From NCBI RefSeq assembly GCF_900230225.1, contig NZ_OCNH01000002.1, positions 124,001-188,000 of the forward strand: 64,000 bases of DNA, in the 5' to 3' direction. How positions within the stretch are numbered: position 1 is the first letter of the stretch; every line of letters begins with the position of its first letter. The position numbers and the translations under genes were made by a program. Shown here piece after piece: positions 1-7,405 of the stretch. The notes under the pieces were generated by a model. The model was not told the origin of the DNA. It saw nothing but the letters and a program-made list of their open reading frames with translations, and searched no databases. The stretch comes from Spirosoma fluviale (GTDB lineage Bacteria; Bacteroidota; Bacteroidia; Cytophagales; Spirosomataceae).

Positions 1-572
1 TCGAAATTGACTTTCACTCCTAATTCTTCTTCAATGGCGCGGATGAAGTAAAGTCCGTCTGGATCTGTTATTAGCAGGTCGTTTATGAATTCTTGATTCG
101 CTTTGCCTGACCATTCAATTGTGCTCCTTATTCGTTTAATGTAGCGTTTACGCACATCAGCTAAAGCTATATCGTCTAGTTTTAGCAATCTTATCAAATT
201 CACAGCCTCAATGTCATCCTGAGATTTAGGATAATATTCGCCTTCAATATATAGAATCCGTTGTTCGAAAGTCGGGTCTGTTGGATAAAGGATAGGTTGA
301 TATTTAGACCACTTGTCTGATTTCTCGCTATTCCATTGTGCTTTAACTAAAAACCAGTTCTCGTAATTATCGTCCGATTTACCTTTTAAGGTTGGATTAA
401 AATGTTCAATATCTTTTTTATCGGAGCGTCCGAAATAAGTTTCGGTATAAGCACAAATTTTATGCTGTTCGTCTGCCAGTATTTTTGTCAAAACAGAATT
501 ATTTCCACCAATCTTATAAGCAAGCTTGTTCCTAAGAACCTCTGAGTCGTCTAATTTATTTATTCTACGCAT
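1..572 (-). CDS. HNH-like nuclease, PtuB-like (3' end cut by window)
   Basis: I translated this frame by hand from the reverse strand: an ATG at 572 opens a frame that is still open at base 1, so about 190 residues are visible and the C terminus is missing. Residues 40-44 read CAYTE and residues 54-60 DIEHFNP, the arrangement of the CxYCE...IEHFxP core of HNH-type nucleases paired with ATPases in Septu (PtuB) and retron Ec78-like systems. The second Cys of the usual CxxC is Thr here. The ATG lies 5 nt after the stop of the ATPase gene, so the two are almost certainly co-transcribed. DNA here is AT-richer than the mre genes. Inferred role: the nuclease effector of an ATPase-nuclease defence pair. 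Family assignment is from motif memory, not a search. Confidence 0.6.
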   Translation of the reverse strand, partial: MRRINKLDDSEVLRNKLAYKIGGNNSVLTKILADEQHKICAYTETYFGRSDKKDIEHFNPTLKGKSDDNYENWFLVKAQWNSEKSDKWSKYQPILYPTDPTFEQRILYIEGEYYPKSQDDIEAVNLIRLLKLDDIALADVRKRYIKRIRSTIEWSGKANQEFINDLLITDPDGLYFIRAIEEELGVKVNF

Positions 573-577
573 CCGGC

Positions 578-1924
578 TCAGAAGTTATAACGATTGCCCA
601 ACTCAAGCCGCTCGGCAATAAGTTGATTTTTCTTTTTTTCATCCGTTTCAGCCCGGATCTGCATCGCAAGCTGCCGATACCGTTCATATTCTTCCAGCCC
701 TTTTTGCAGCATTAACTCAGCCATAGCGAAATCCTGACGTAAAATATCGTTTGGGTCGTCACCTTCGGGCGCAATGCCAGAATGCACTTCTACCTCACCT
801 TGTTCATTAAACGAAAGTATAAACCGTTCACAAGGCTCAAAGGCTGATGCGATGATGGGCGAATGCGTAGCAAAGAAAAATTGGGCTTCGGGTGCGAGGG
901 AAGTGTAATAATCGATTAAACCCCGCTGAATGTCTGGAAATAAAGACCTTTCTGGTTCATCGAAGAGAATTACCGTGTCTTTAGTGTTGAATTTATAAAG
1001 AGGGATAGCCGTGGATAATAGCTGTCGAGTACCGGTACTGAGGTAGGAACTATTGATTTTAACGCCCTGCCTTGTACGAAGGGCAATGGGAACATTACCC
1101 CCATCCGTATCTACTTCCAGAAAAAACTTGTTTAAGATTGGGTTTAGGCATTTTTCTGCTAAATCGATGCGGGGGTTAGAATCTATCCACTTTTGAATCT
1201 CTTCCGCTACTTGGCTTTTAGGCGTATTCTGAACGATTTTTGTAATATGTTGTACCGTTTCATCATCATACTGATTAATCTCCTTAAGTAAATATTGCCA
1301 AATAGATAGCGATCGCATATCGCCTAATGAAACTACTTTTTTAGAGCCAGCCGTATTAATACGGTCATCGTGAATTGCTTTTTCTTTTTCAATTTGTGTA
1401 TCGGTCTTTACAAAGTCTGAAAACGTTTGTGGCTGGTCCTTTTGGTCAAATAGAAATGCATCAGCTTCACGGGAAATTGATTCCTTAAGAAGTATGCCTA
1501 ATTTTTTGGTATTATTATTAGTATTCGCAATTTGCTCGATATCTTCGTCATTAGTAAGTAAAATTTCGAAGAATTCTTTGTTACTATTTAACTCTGTTAA
1601 AACGGTTGCCGCAAGATTAATAGATTGCCTACTAAAATCTGTTGTGTAGGAAATGCGTCCATAAAGTTTTGAAGATGGACTATTTAATTCTTTGCCAAGT
1701 TTATAATACCCTTGGTTAATAAGAAACTTCTCCCAATCCTGTAGTGATTCAATTAGCTTCCAAATCACATTCAACAACGTCGTTTTTCCCGTTCCACTCT
1801 GCCCGATAAAACACACTTTCTCCAACGGCTGTCCTTCTTTCGGGTGGCCTTCGGGATACGTAAAATCAAACTTTATATTTTTGAACTGGCGGTAATCGCC
1901 AATTTCGATTCCGGTTATTTTCAT
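578..1924 (-). CDS. AAA/ABC-type ATPase, PtuA-like, of a putative Septu-type defence pair
   Basis: A 448-residue soluble ATPase. The N terminus (MKITGIEIGDYRQFKNIKFDF) is the SMC/RecF-like first strand. Walker A is GQSGTGKTT at about residues 41-49, and a degenerate ABC signature, YLSTGTRQLL, lies near residue 296. Walker B is TVILFDEPERSLFPD and the switch histidine motif is FFATHSPIIA. This is the layout of OLD/PtuA-like overcoming-lysogenization ATPases, which act with a nuclease partner. It starts 3 nt after the GH3 stop codon and ends 5 nt before the HNH-like gene. No reverse transcriptase lies on its upstream side, so a retron is not indicated there. A DNA-repair ATPase is the main alternative. 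Confidence 0.65.
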   Translation of the reverse strand: MKITGIEIGDYRQFKNIKFDFTYPEGHPKEGQPLEKVCFIGQSGTGKTTLLNVIWKLIESLQDWEKFLINQGYYKLGKELNSPSSKLYGRISYTTDFSRQSINLAATVLTELNSNKEFFEILLTNDEDIEQIANTNNNTKKLGILLKESISREADAFLFDQKDQPQTFSDFVKTDTQIEKEKAIHDDRINTAGSKKVVSLGDMRSLSIWQYLLKEINQYDDETVQHITKIVQNTPKSQVAEEIQKWIDSNPRIDLAEKCLNPILNKFFLEVDTDGGNVPIALRTRQGVKINSSYLSTGTRQLLSTAIPLYKFNTKDTVILFDEPERSLFPDIQRGLIDYYTSLAPEAQFFFATHSPIIASAFEPCERFILSFNEQGEVEVHSGIAPEGDDPNDILRQDFAMAELMLQKGLEEYERYRQLAMQIRAETDEKKKNQLIAERLELGNRYNF

Positions 1925-1927
1925 GGG

Positions 1928-3430
1928 TTACACCATTTGTCCAATAGCTATTAATCCGTCGGCAAGTTTCCGGTCGTTGGCCAGACGCGGTACTTTGTTC
2001 TGACCACCGAGCTTCCCCTGCGATTTCATGTACTGCTGAAACGCCCCGCGTGGTAAAGGGGTTAGTTTGAGCGGTTGCAGGATAGAACCAGTAATCAGGT
2101 CGTCATAATATACGTTCAATTTGGTTAGTTGGCTGTCTACGTCGCGGGCGAAGGCGACCGGGTCGTGAGGTGGGGTGGCAAACTCGACCAGCCATTCGTG
2201 GTAAGGCAAGCCCTCTTTTGGGCTCACCATGGGAGCTACCGTGAACTCCACTACTTCCGTTTCGGGGTGCTTCTGCATGGAAAATTGCAACGCCTTTTCC
2301 ACTTCCTCACCAATGACGTGTTCGCCAAAAGCCGATATGAAGTGCTTAATCCGGCCCGTTACCAGCAGCCGGTACGGCTCCCGCGACACAAACTTGACCG
2401 TATCGCCGAGTGAATACCCCCACAAACCCGCATTGTTATTGATGATCACCGCGTAGTTTTTTCCTAACTCTACTTCCTCGATGGTCAACCGGCGCGGGTT
2501 TTCAGTAAAGTACTCGTCGGCGGCAATAAATTCGAAGAAGATTCCGCTATCGGCCAGGAGCAACAGGCCTTCTTCCGTCTGGCTATCCTGAAAGGCAATG
2601 AACCCTTCGGAAGCCGGGTAGGTCTCGATGGAGTCGATCCGTTTGCCAATGCTCTCGAACAGTTTGGCGCGGTACGGCTCGAAATTGACACCACCGTAAA
2701 CGAACACCGAAAAATCCGGGAAAACGTCCTTGATCAATTTTCCGGTCCGTTGCTGAATCCGGTCGAAATACATCTGCACCCAGGGCGGAATCCCCGAAAT
2801 CAGGGACATGGGTTGCGTGATGGTTTCGTCGATGATGCGTTCGAGTTTGGTTTCCCAATCCTCGATGACGTTGGTTTCGTAACTGGGCAGTTGATTGGTG
2901 CGGAGGTAAGCCGGTACATGGTGGTTAGCAATACCGGAAAGCCGCCCGATGTTTATTCCTGCTTTTTGGGTCAGTTCGGGACTACCGGATAAAAAAATTA
3001 ATTTTTTATCCAGAAACGCGCTGTTTCCCGTTTCATTGATGTAATTCAACAGCGCATCGCGGGCCGAATTGATATGATTGGGAATGGAGTCGTGAGTAAT
3101 TGGAATGTACTTGGTGCCCGATGTTGTACCGGATGTTTTGGCGAAATACAGCGGTTTTCCTTTCCAAAGTACATCAGATCCACCGGCTAGAATCTGTTCG
3201 ATGTATGGTTTCAGGTCTTCGTAATCCCGGACCGGAACCGCCTGCCGAAACTCCTGAACCGTGTTCACGTCCTGTAAGCGATGATCTTTGCCAAAAACAG
3301 TTCCACGGCCACCCGCCATCAATTTCTGAAAACAGCGTTGCTGGGCTTCAGCGGGTTGATACATCCAGGCGTGTTGCCGCTCTACGACAAACTTGGCTAA
3401 TGGCTTACTCAGGATTGAACGAATTCCCAT
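1928..3430 (-). CDS. GH3 auxin-responsive-promoter family acyl-adenylating protein
   Basis: About 500 residues from the ATG at 3430 (MGIRSILSKPLAKF). An in-frame ATG at 3505 would add 25 hydrophobic residues, but it lies inside an inverted-repeat spacer and upstream of a good -7 box, so 3430 is preferred. The motif YFAKTSGTTSGTKYIPIT near residue 100 is the nucleotide-binding loop of GH3 enzymes. In plants these adenylate hormone carboxylates and join them to amino acids; bacterial members are of unknown substrate. Further family-like segments include FVYGGVNFEPYRAKL and the region around LWGYSLGDTVKF. It is divergent from mreB and leads the operon that ends with the ATPase-nuclease pair. Confidence 0.85.
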   Translation of the reverse strand: MGIRSILSKPLAKFVVERQHAWMYQPAEAQQRCFQKLMAGGRGTVFGKDHRLQDVNTVQEFRQAVPVRDYEDLKPYIEQILAGGSDVLWKGKPLYFAKTSGTTSGTKYIPITHDSIPNHINSARDALLNYINETGNSAFLDKKLIFLSGSPELTQKAGINIGRLSGIANHHVPAYLRTNQLPSYETNVIEDWETKLERIIDETITQPMSLISGIPPWVQMYFDRIQQRTGKLIKDVFPDFSVFVYGGVNFEPYRAKLFESIGKRIDSIETYPASEGFIAFQDSQTEEGLLLLADSGIFFEFIAADEYFTENPRRLTIEEVELGKNYAVIINNNAGLWGYSLGDTVKFVSREPYRLLVTGRIKHFISAFGEHVIGEEVEKALQFSMQKHPETEVVEFTVAPMVSPKEGLPYHEWLVEFATPPHDPVAFARDVDSQLTKLNVYYDDLITGSILQPLKLTPLPRGAFQQYMKSQGKLGGQNKVPRLANDRKLADGLIAIGQMV

Positions 3431-3437
3431 AATTCCA

Positions 3438-3445
3438 CAAAGGTA
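3438..3445 (-). promoter_or_regulatory. -7 promoter element for the GH3 operon
   Basis: On the reverse strand this reads TACCTTTG, matching the Bacteroidota -7 consensus TAnnTTTG. It ends only 7 nt before the ATG at 3430, which implies a very short or absent 5' leader and supports that start over the one at 3505. Confidence 0.5.
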
Positions 3446-3450
3446 AAGTA

Positions 3451-3563
3451 TAATCACAATGATGAATGATAGCAGGTCATCCGCAGGCCGGAAAATGATA
3501 GACAAGGCACTTTTGCCATCATTTACAATATGATTCGTAATTCATCATTCATCATTGTGATTA
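3451..3563. repeat. Inverted repeat, 20-bp perfect arms, 73-nt spacer
   Basis: The arm at 3451-3470 (taatcacaatgatgaatgat) is perfectly complementary to 3544-3563. It sits in the divergent GH3/mreB space, so it cannot be a shared terminator. A smaller imperfect inverted repeat built on aaatgat/atcattt lies in the spacer. The word aatgatgaatgat recurs in the recQ/purD hairpin at 54767. Confidence 0.8.
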
Positions 3564-3571
3564 ATAATCTA

Positions 3572-3579
3572 TATTTTTG
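3572..3579 (+). promoter_or_regulatory. -7 promoter element for mreB
   Basis: TATTTTTG matches TAnnTTTG and starts 8 nt after the right arm of the inverted repeat at 3451-3563. The distance to the mreB ATG (3635) is 55 nt. A convincing -33 TTG at the usual spacing is not clear. Confidence 0.5.
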
Positions 3580-3634
3580 CACACATTTCAAAAAACAGTA
3601 CTTGCTATAAGACGTTCTGCGTCAACTTATATTG

Positions 3635-4660
3635 ATGGGACTTTTCAATTTTTTAACCAGCGACATTGCTATTGACCTGGGCACGGCGAATACCTTAATT
3701 ATTCATAAGGATCGGATTGTAGTGGATGAGCCTTCCATTATTGCAATGGACAAAGTCAGCGGGAAAGTGCTGGCCATTGGTCATAAAGCCATGCAAATGC
3801 ACGAAAAGACCAACGAAAATATTAAAACCATTCGCCCTCTGAAAGACGGTGTTATTGCCGATTTTACGGCTGCCGAGTTGATGATTCGGGGGATGATTAA
3901 AATGATTGATACCGGCAGCAAGCTGTTTTCGCCTTCTCACCGGATGGTAATTTGTATTCCATCGGGTATTACGGAGGTAGAAAAGCGGGCCGTTAAAGAC
4001 TCCGCCGAACACGCCGGTGCCAAAGAAGTATACATGGTGCATGAGCCCATTGCTGCCGCTATTGGTATTGGCATTGATATTACCCAACCCAACGGAACGA
4101 TGATTGTCGACATCGGGGGCGGTACCACCGAGATTGCCGTCATTGCACTGTCGGGTATTGTTTGTGAGCAGTCAATCCGCATTGCCGGTGACGTATTCAC
4201 CCGCGATATTGTCGATTACATGCGTCGTGAGCATAACCTGCTAATTGGCGAACGGTCGGCGGAGCAGATTAAAATGGAAGTGGGTTCTGCCTTGCCTGAA
4301 CTCGACAATCCACCTGCTGACTACGAAATCCGAGGTCGCGATTTGATGACCGGTATTCCCAAAGAGATCAAAGTTACGTACAGCGAAATTGCGTACGCAC
4401 TCGATAAATCCATTTCGAAAATTGAAGAGGCTACCATGAAGGCCCTGGAAATTTCGCCACCGGAGCTATCGGCTGATATTTATACCAACGGTATTCACCT
4501 CACAGGTGGTGGTGCGCTATTGCATGGCCTCGACAAACGACTGGGTGCTAAAACCAAGTTGCCGATCCACGTGGCCGATGATCCGCTCAAAGCCGTTGTA
4601 AAAGGTACCGGCGAGGTTATCAAAAACCTGGATATGTACCGATCCGTTCTGATTAGCTAA
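3635..4660 (+). CDS. mreB: Rod shape-determining protein MreB
   Basis: A 341-residue actin-like ATPase that polymerises under the inner membrane and guides elongasome peptidoglycan synthesis. Visible motifs are the phosphate-1 loop IAIDLGTANTLI near the N terminus, the HEPIAAAIG segment, the phosphate-2 loop DIGGGTTEIAVIALSG, and the adenosine motif LTGGGALLHGLD near the C terminus. Length and motifs are normal. A TTG sits directly before the ATG (3632); the ATG at 3635 is preferred. It heads mreB-mreC-mreD, but a 41-bp hairpin follows its stop codon after one base. Confidence 0.97.
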   Translation: MGLFNFLTSDIAIDLGTANTLIIHKDRIVVDEPSIIAMDKVSGKVLAIGHKAMQMHEKTNENIKTIRPLKDGVIADFTAAELMIRGMIKMIDTGSKLFSPSHRMVICIPSGITEVEKRAVKDSAEHAGAKEVYMVHEPIAAAIGIGIDITQPNGTMIVDIGGGTTEIAVIALSGIVCEQSIRIAGDVFTRDIVDYMRREHNLLIGERSAEQIKMEVGSALPELDNPPADYEIRGRDLMTGIPKEIKVTYSEIAYALDKSISKIEEATMKALEISPPELSADIYTNGIHLTGGGALLHGLDKRLGAKTKLPIHVADDPLKAVVKGTGEVIKNLDMYRSVLIS

Positions 4661-4761
4661 TGTAGTGCCGGGTCGCACGGGCGCCCCCGCTCTGGCCCGG
4701 CTTTATAGAGTTAGTAATACAGCCGGGCCAGAGCGGGGGCGCCCGTGCGACCCGGCATTAC
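4661..4761. repeat. Long GC-rich inverted repeat between mreB and mreC (41-bp arms)
   Basis: Arms 4662-4702 and 4721-4761 are complementary over 41 bp with one G.T wobble and an 18-nt AT-rich loop. The 5' end (tgtagtgccgggtcg) follows the mreB TAA by one base or less, and the 3' arm ends 5 nt before the mreC ATG. There is no T-tract. It belongs to a three-member set with TGTARTRCCG termini (also 22068 and 44104). Confidence 0.9.
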
Positions 4762-4766
4762 TTTGT

Positions 4767-5603
4767 ATGGGAGAGTTAGTCGATTTTTTCGTCCGTAGCC
4801 GAAACTTCATTTTATTCGTATTGCTGGAAGTACTTTGTTTCTACTTCATTATCAACACCAGCAATTATTGGAGTGTCACGTATTTTAATACGTCGAACCG
4901 GTATGCGGCTCAAGTACTGGCCTGGTCAAACGCGGCCAATGAATACACCAGCCTTCGTCAGGTTAACGCCGATCTGGCACTTGAAAACCAACGGCTCAAT
5001 GCACAGCTAACGAAGTTGCTGCAAAGCAAGCCGGAGGCACCGGCAGAGTATAAGGCCGACTCGGCATTTGCCGATCGATTTAAGTTCACCGTAGCTAAGG
5101 TGGTCGATAACACAACACAGTTTGCCAATAACTACATTACCATCGACAAAGGTACGGACGATGGTATTCGGCCGGGTATGGGTGTTATTTCACCAACGGG
5201 TGTAGTGGGTAAAGTGAAAGTCTGTAATCAACACTTCTCGGTGGTTACGTCGATTCTACATTCCGAGTTTCTGGTTTCATCAAAACTCATCAAGGCCAAT
5301 GATATTGGTACGGGTAAGTGGGATGGCGGAGACCCACACCTGATCAAGCTGAATGCAATCTCCCGGTATAAGCCTGTTAACAAAGGAGATACTGTGGTGA
5401 CCTCGCAATATAATTCTACCTTCCCCCCCGGAATTTTAGTAGGTCTCGTTCGTTCGGTTGGTGTCCAGCCAGATATGACGTTTCATGATATTACGCTTAA
5501 TCTGGCGACGAATTTCAGCACCTTATCCTACGTATACGTCGTAGAAAATCGCCTGCAAGCCGAGCAGGAGCAGCTAGAAAAACAAATTGAAAACGAAAAA
5601 TAG
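4767..5603 (+). CDS. mreC: Rod shape-determining protein MreC
   Basis: A 278-residue bitopic membrane protein of the elongasome that links MreB to PBP2. The start MGELVDFFVRSRNFILFVLL gives a short cytoplasmic tail and one membrane segment at about residues 12-30. A coiled coil rich in LEN/LNAQL follows at about 60-85, then the periplasmic beta domain (TIDKGTDDGIRPGMGVIS, GVVGKV, TSQYNSTFPPGILVG). An in-frame start at 4665 would translate through the hairpin and is rejected. The start codon is only 5 nt from the hairpin base, so access to it may depend on that structure. Confidence 0.95.
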   Translation: MGELVDFFVRSRNFILFVLLEVLCFYFIINTSNYWSVTYFNTSNRYAAQVLAWSNAANEYTSLRQVNADLALENQRLNAQLTKLLQSKPEAPAEYKADSAFADRFKFTVAKVVDNTTQFANNYITIDKGTDDGIRPGMGVISPTGVVGKVKVCNQHFSVVTSILHSEFLVSSKLIKANDIGTGKWDGGDPHLIKLNAISRYKPVNKGDTVVTSQYNSTFPPGILVGLVRSVGVQPDMTFHDITLNLATNFSTLSYVYVVENRLQAEQEQLEKQIENEK

Positions 5604-5686
5604 TCGGCAAGTGAGTAAGTTGTAAGTGGCTGACGCAGACATACTGTTTTTGCGTCAGCCACTTACAACTTACTCACTTGCCGACT
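5602..5686. repeat. Long inverted repeat between mreC and mreD (36-bp perfect arms)
   Basis: Arms 5602-5637 and 5651-5686 are perfectly complementary; the loop is 13 nt. The left arm begins inside the TAG stop of mreC (5601-5603) and the right arm ends 14 nt before the mreD ATG. No T-tract follows, and the genes on both sides point the same way, so a simple terminator would split the operon. Confidence 0.9.
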
Positions 5687-5700
5687 CACTGACTTATAAA

Positions 5701-6207
5701 ATGACCCTGCGCGAAATATTGTCCACGTCCTTGCTGTTTGTGCTGTACCTGGTACTTCAACTACTGCTGGCGCGGAATTTGGTCATCTTTGACTATGGAT
5801 TCTGCTTTATTTATATTGCCTGTATCCTACTTCTGCCGAACGAAATCAGCCTAACGTGGTTGTTGGTTGCTGCTTTTGTGACGGGTATCATTGTTGATAC
5901 GTTCTACAATACGTTGGGTATGCATGCAGCAGCTTCGGTATTGATGGCCTACTGCCGACCCCTTGTGGTGCGTTCTCAAATTGACGTACCGGGGTTGGAG
6001 ACCCGAATTGCCTTCTCGCTTCGTTCACTGGGCGTTAGTGCCTTTTTTCGATACATATTGATATTGACGCTCGTGCATCATACAGCGCTTTTTTTTATTG
6101 AAGCGAATAGTCTGTCGTTGATTATCCCAACCCTTATTCGTGTAGGAGCCAGCACGTTGTTTACGACAGTGAGTATTGTATTGATTCAGTTCTTTACCAG
6201 AAATTAA
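5701..6207 (+). CDS. mreD: Rod shape-determining protein MreD
   Basis: A 168-residue polytopic membrane protein from the ATG at 5701 (MTLREILSTSLLFVLYLVLQ). Several hydrophobic segments fill the length: about 7-27, 34-52, 56-75, then further helices near 115-135 and 145-165. MreD is a small divergent integral membrane partner of MreC. Assignment rests on length, topology and position after mreC. An earlier in-frame GTG at 5626 would read through the hairpin and is rejected. The next gene follows after 3 nt. Confidence 0.85.
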   Translation: MTLREILSTSLLFVLYLVLQLLLARNLVIFDYGFCFIYIACILLLPNEISLTWLLVAAFVTGIIVDTFYNTLGMHAAASVLMAYCRPLVVRSQIDVPGLETRIAFSLRSLGVSAFFRYILILTLVHHTALFFIEANSLSLIIPTLIRVGASTLFTTVSIVLIQFFTRN

Positions 6208-6210
6208 GCC

Positions 6211-6693
6211 ATGGCTGAAACACTTATTCTTCCCCAGACTTCTGATCGGCAGGCCGTTTATGATAGCCTTATTCCGCAGATAGCTGCCCTTGTAGACGGT
6301 GAGCCCGATCTGATTGCTAATCTGGCTAATATAGCGGCTGCACTCAAAGAAGCGTTCGGCTTTTTTTGGGTTGGATTTTATCTCAAGAAAGATAACCAAT
6401 TGGTTCTTGGCCCCTTTCAAGGGCCAATTGCCTGTACTCGTATTGCCTTCGATAAAGGTGTTTGCGGAGCGGCCTACACCAGACAGGAAACCATTCTGGT
6501 GCCCGATGTGGACCAGTTTCCGGGCCATATTGCCTGTAGTTCGGCCTCAAAATCGGAAGTGGTGGTGCCGGTGTTTGATCGGGATGGCAACGTGACGATG
6601 GTGCTGGATGTTGATAGCGATCAACTGAACGACTTCAGCGAGGTGGACGCCAAAGAGCTGGAAAAGATTGCGGGCTTGATCATGACATTCTAA
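6211..6693 (+). CDS. msrC: Free methionine-(R)-sulfoxide reductase, GAF domain
   Basis: A 160-residue single GAF-domain protein that reduces free Met-R-O. The family's cysteines are seen in ACTRIAFDKGVCGAAYTR and HIACSSASKSEVVVPV, corresponding to the catalytic and resolving residues of the fRMsr/YebR family. WVGFYL and VLDVDSD are other conserved segments. The ATG is 3 nt after the mreD stop, so it is translated from the same message. This position, where pbp2/rodA often follow mreD, suggests those genes are elsewhere in the genome. Confidence 0.9.
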   Translation: MAETLILPQTSDRQAVYDSLIPQIAALVDGEPDLIANLANIAAALKEAFGFFWVGFYLKKDNQLVLGPFQGPIACTRIAFDKGVCGAAYTRQETILVPDVDQFPGHIACSSASKSEVVVPVFDRDGNVTMVLDVDSDQLNDFSEVDAKELEKIAGLIMTF

Positions 6694-6801
6694 ATCAGCG
6701 CAAAATCTAAAATTTGTTAAGAAGCCGTTAAATCACCCCTACAGCTTAAACCACGGTTGGCGTTTTTAGTCTTAGGTTCACAATTAAACTAATGACGAAC
6801 C

Positions 6802-7248
6802 ATGATTAAGAAAATCGCTTTAAGTGGCCTGCTGCTTACTCTTTTTTCATTCCCTTTATTAGCCCAACAAACAGCAACGCCTGATTCGCCAACTCAGGCA
6901 AACAGTCGCACCGGTAAGAACCGGTCCATGCAACGTCAGATGGGTGATCCGGCGACCCGCGCCAGAAAAATGACGGATCGCATGACGCAGGCACTGAGTC
7001 TCGATGTGGCTACTTCGCAGAAAGTATATGATGCGACGCTGGCCCGTGCTCAGAAAGTGAACGATATTCAGGCTGGTTCGGACAATAACAAAGCCAAACA
7101 ACAAGCACTGAAAGCAAATGCCGATGACTATAAAGCTAAGTTGAAAAGCATTTTGACGCCCGATCAGTTTGCTAAGCTCGATGCCATGAAAGACCGTATG
7201 AAACATGGTCGCCGGGGTGCTGATGGGGGCCGCGATAGTCGTAAGTAG
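6802..7248 (+). CDS. Exported basic protein, unknown function
   Basis: A 148-residue protein with a clear Sec signal peptide (MIKKIALSGLLLTLFSFPLLAQ, cleavage after about residue 21). The mature part begins with a low-complexity Thr/Ser/Asn stretch. It continues as charged helices with ARKMTDRMTQALSL, then LKSILTPDQFAKLDAMKD, and ends in a basic Arg/Gly tail. The helical LTPDQ...LD motif resembles Spy/CpxP-like and DUF4890-type periplasmic proteins of Bacteroidota. No function is assigned. It is a single gene followed by a strong terminator. The 108-nt gap upstream shows no clear TAnnTTTG. Confidence 0.7.
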   Translation: MIKKIALSGLLLTLFSFPLLAQQTATPDSPTQANSRTGKNRSMQRQMGDPATRARKMTDRMTQALSLDVATSQKVYDATLARAQKVNDIQAGSDNNKAKQQALKANADDYKAKLKSILTPDQFAKLDAMKDRMKHGRRGADGGRDSRK

Positions 7249-7265
7249 AATCATAAACAGTCTGA

Positions 7266-7320
7266 AAAAGAAAGTTACCAGATAGCGGTTTTTTAAAAGC
7301 TACCGGGTAACTTTCTTTTT
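7266..7320 (+). terminator. Intrinsic terminator after the exported protein
   Basis: A 21-bp stem with two mismatches (arms 7266-7286 and 7299-7319), 12-nt loop and a T-run (ctttctttttt) at the 3' side. It is a standard rho-independent terminator and a useful contrast with the T-less hairpins elsewhere. Confidence 0.85.
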
Positions 7321-7405
7321 TGTAAGTTGACGAAGTCTTGTCTGTGTTACTTGCAGTAAAGTTTAGGTATTTATGACTTTCTTCCTAAACTTTAGCACTA
7401 CTGTC

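Noticed and set aside
1..1924. A retron with the ATPase-nuclease pair
   Set aside because: No reverse transcriptase or msr/msd-like structure is visible upstream; the left side is outside the window, so it stays open but unsupported.
3431..3505. A 25-residue N-terminal extension of the GH3 protein
   Set aside because: It runs through the inverted-repeat spacer and past the -7 box at 3438; the ATG at 3430 matches the family start.
4665..4766. Extended MreC start within the palindrome
   Set aside because: The translated extension is the hairpin itself and has no family similarity; MGELVDFF is the normal MreC start.
7266..7320. Counting this hairpin with the palindrome set
   Set aside because: It has a T-run, two mismatches and a typical terminator position, so it is an ordinary intrinsic terminator.
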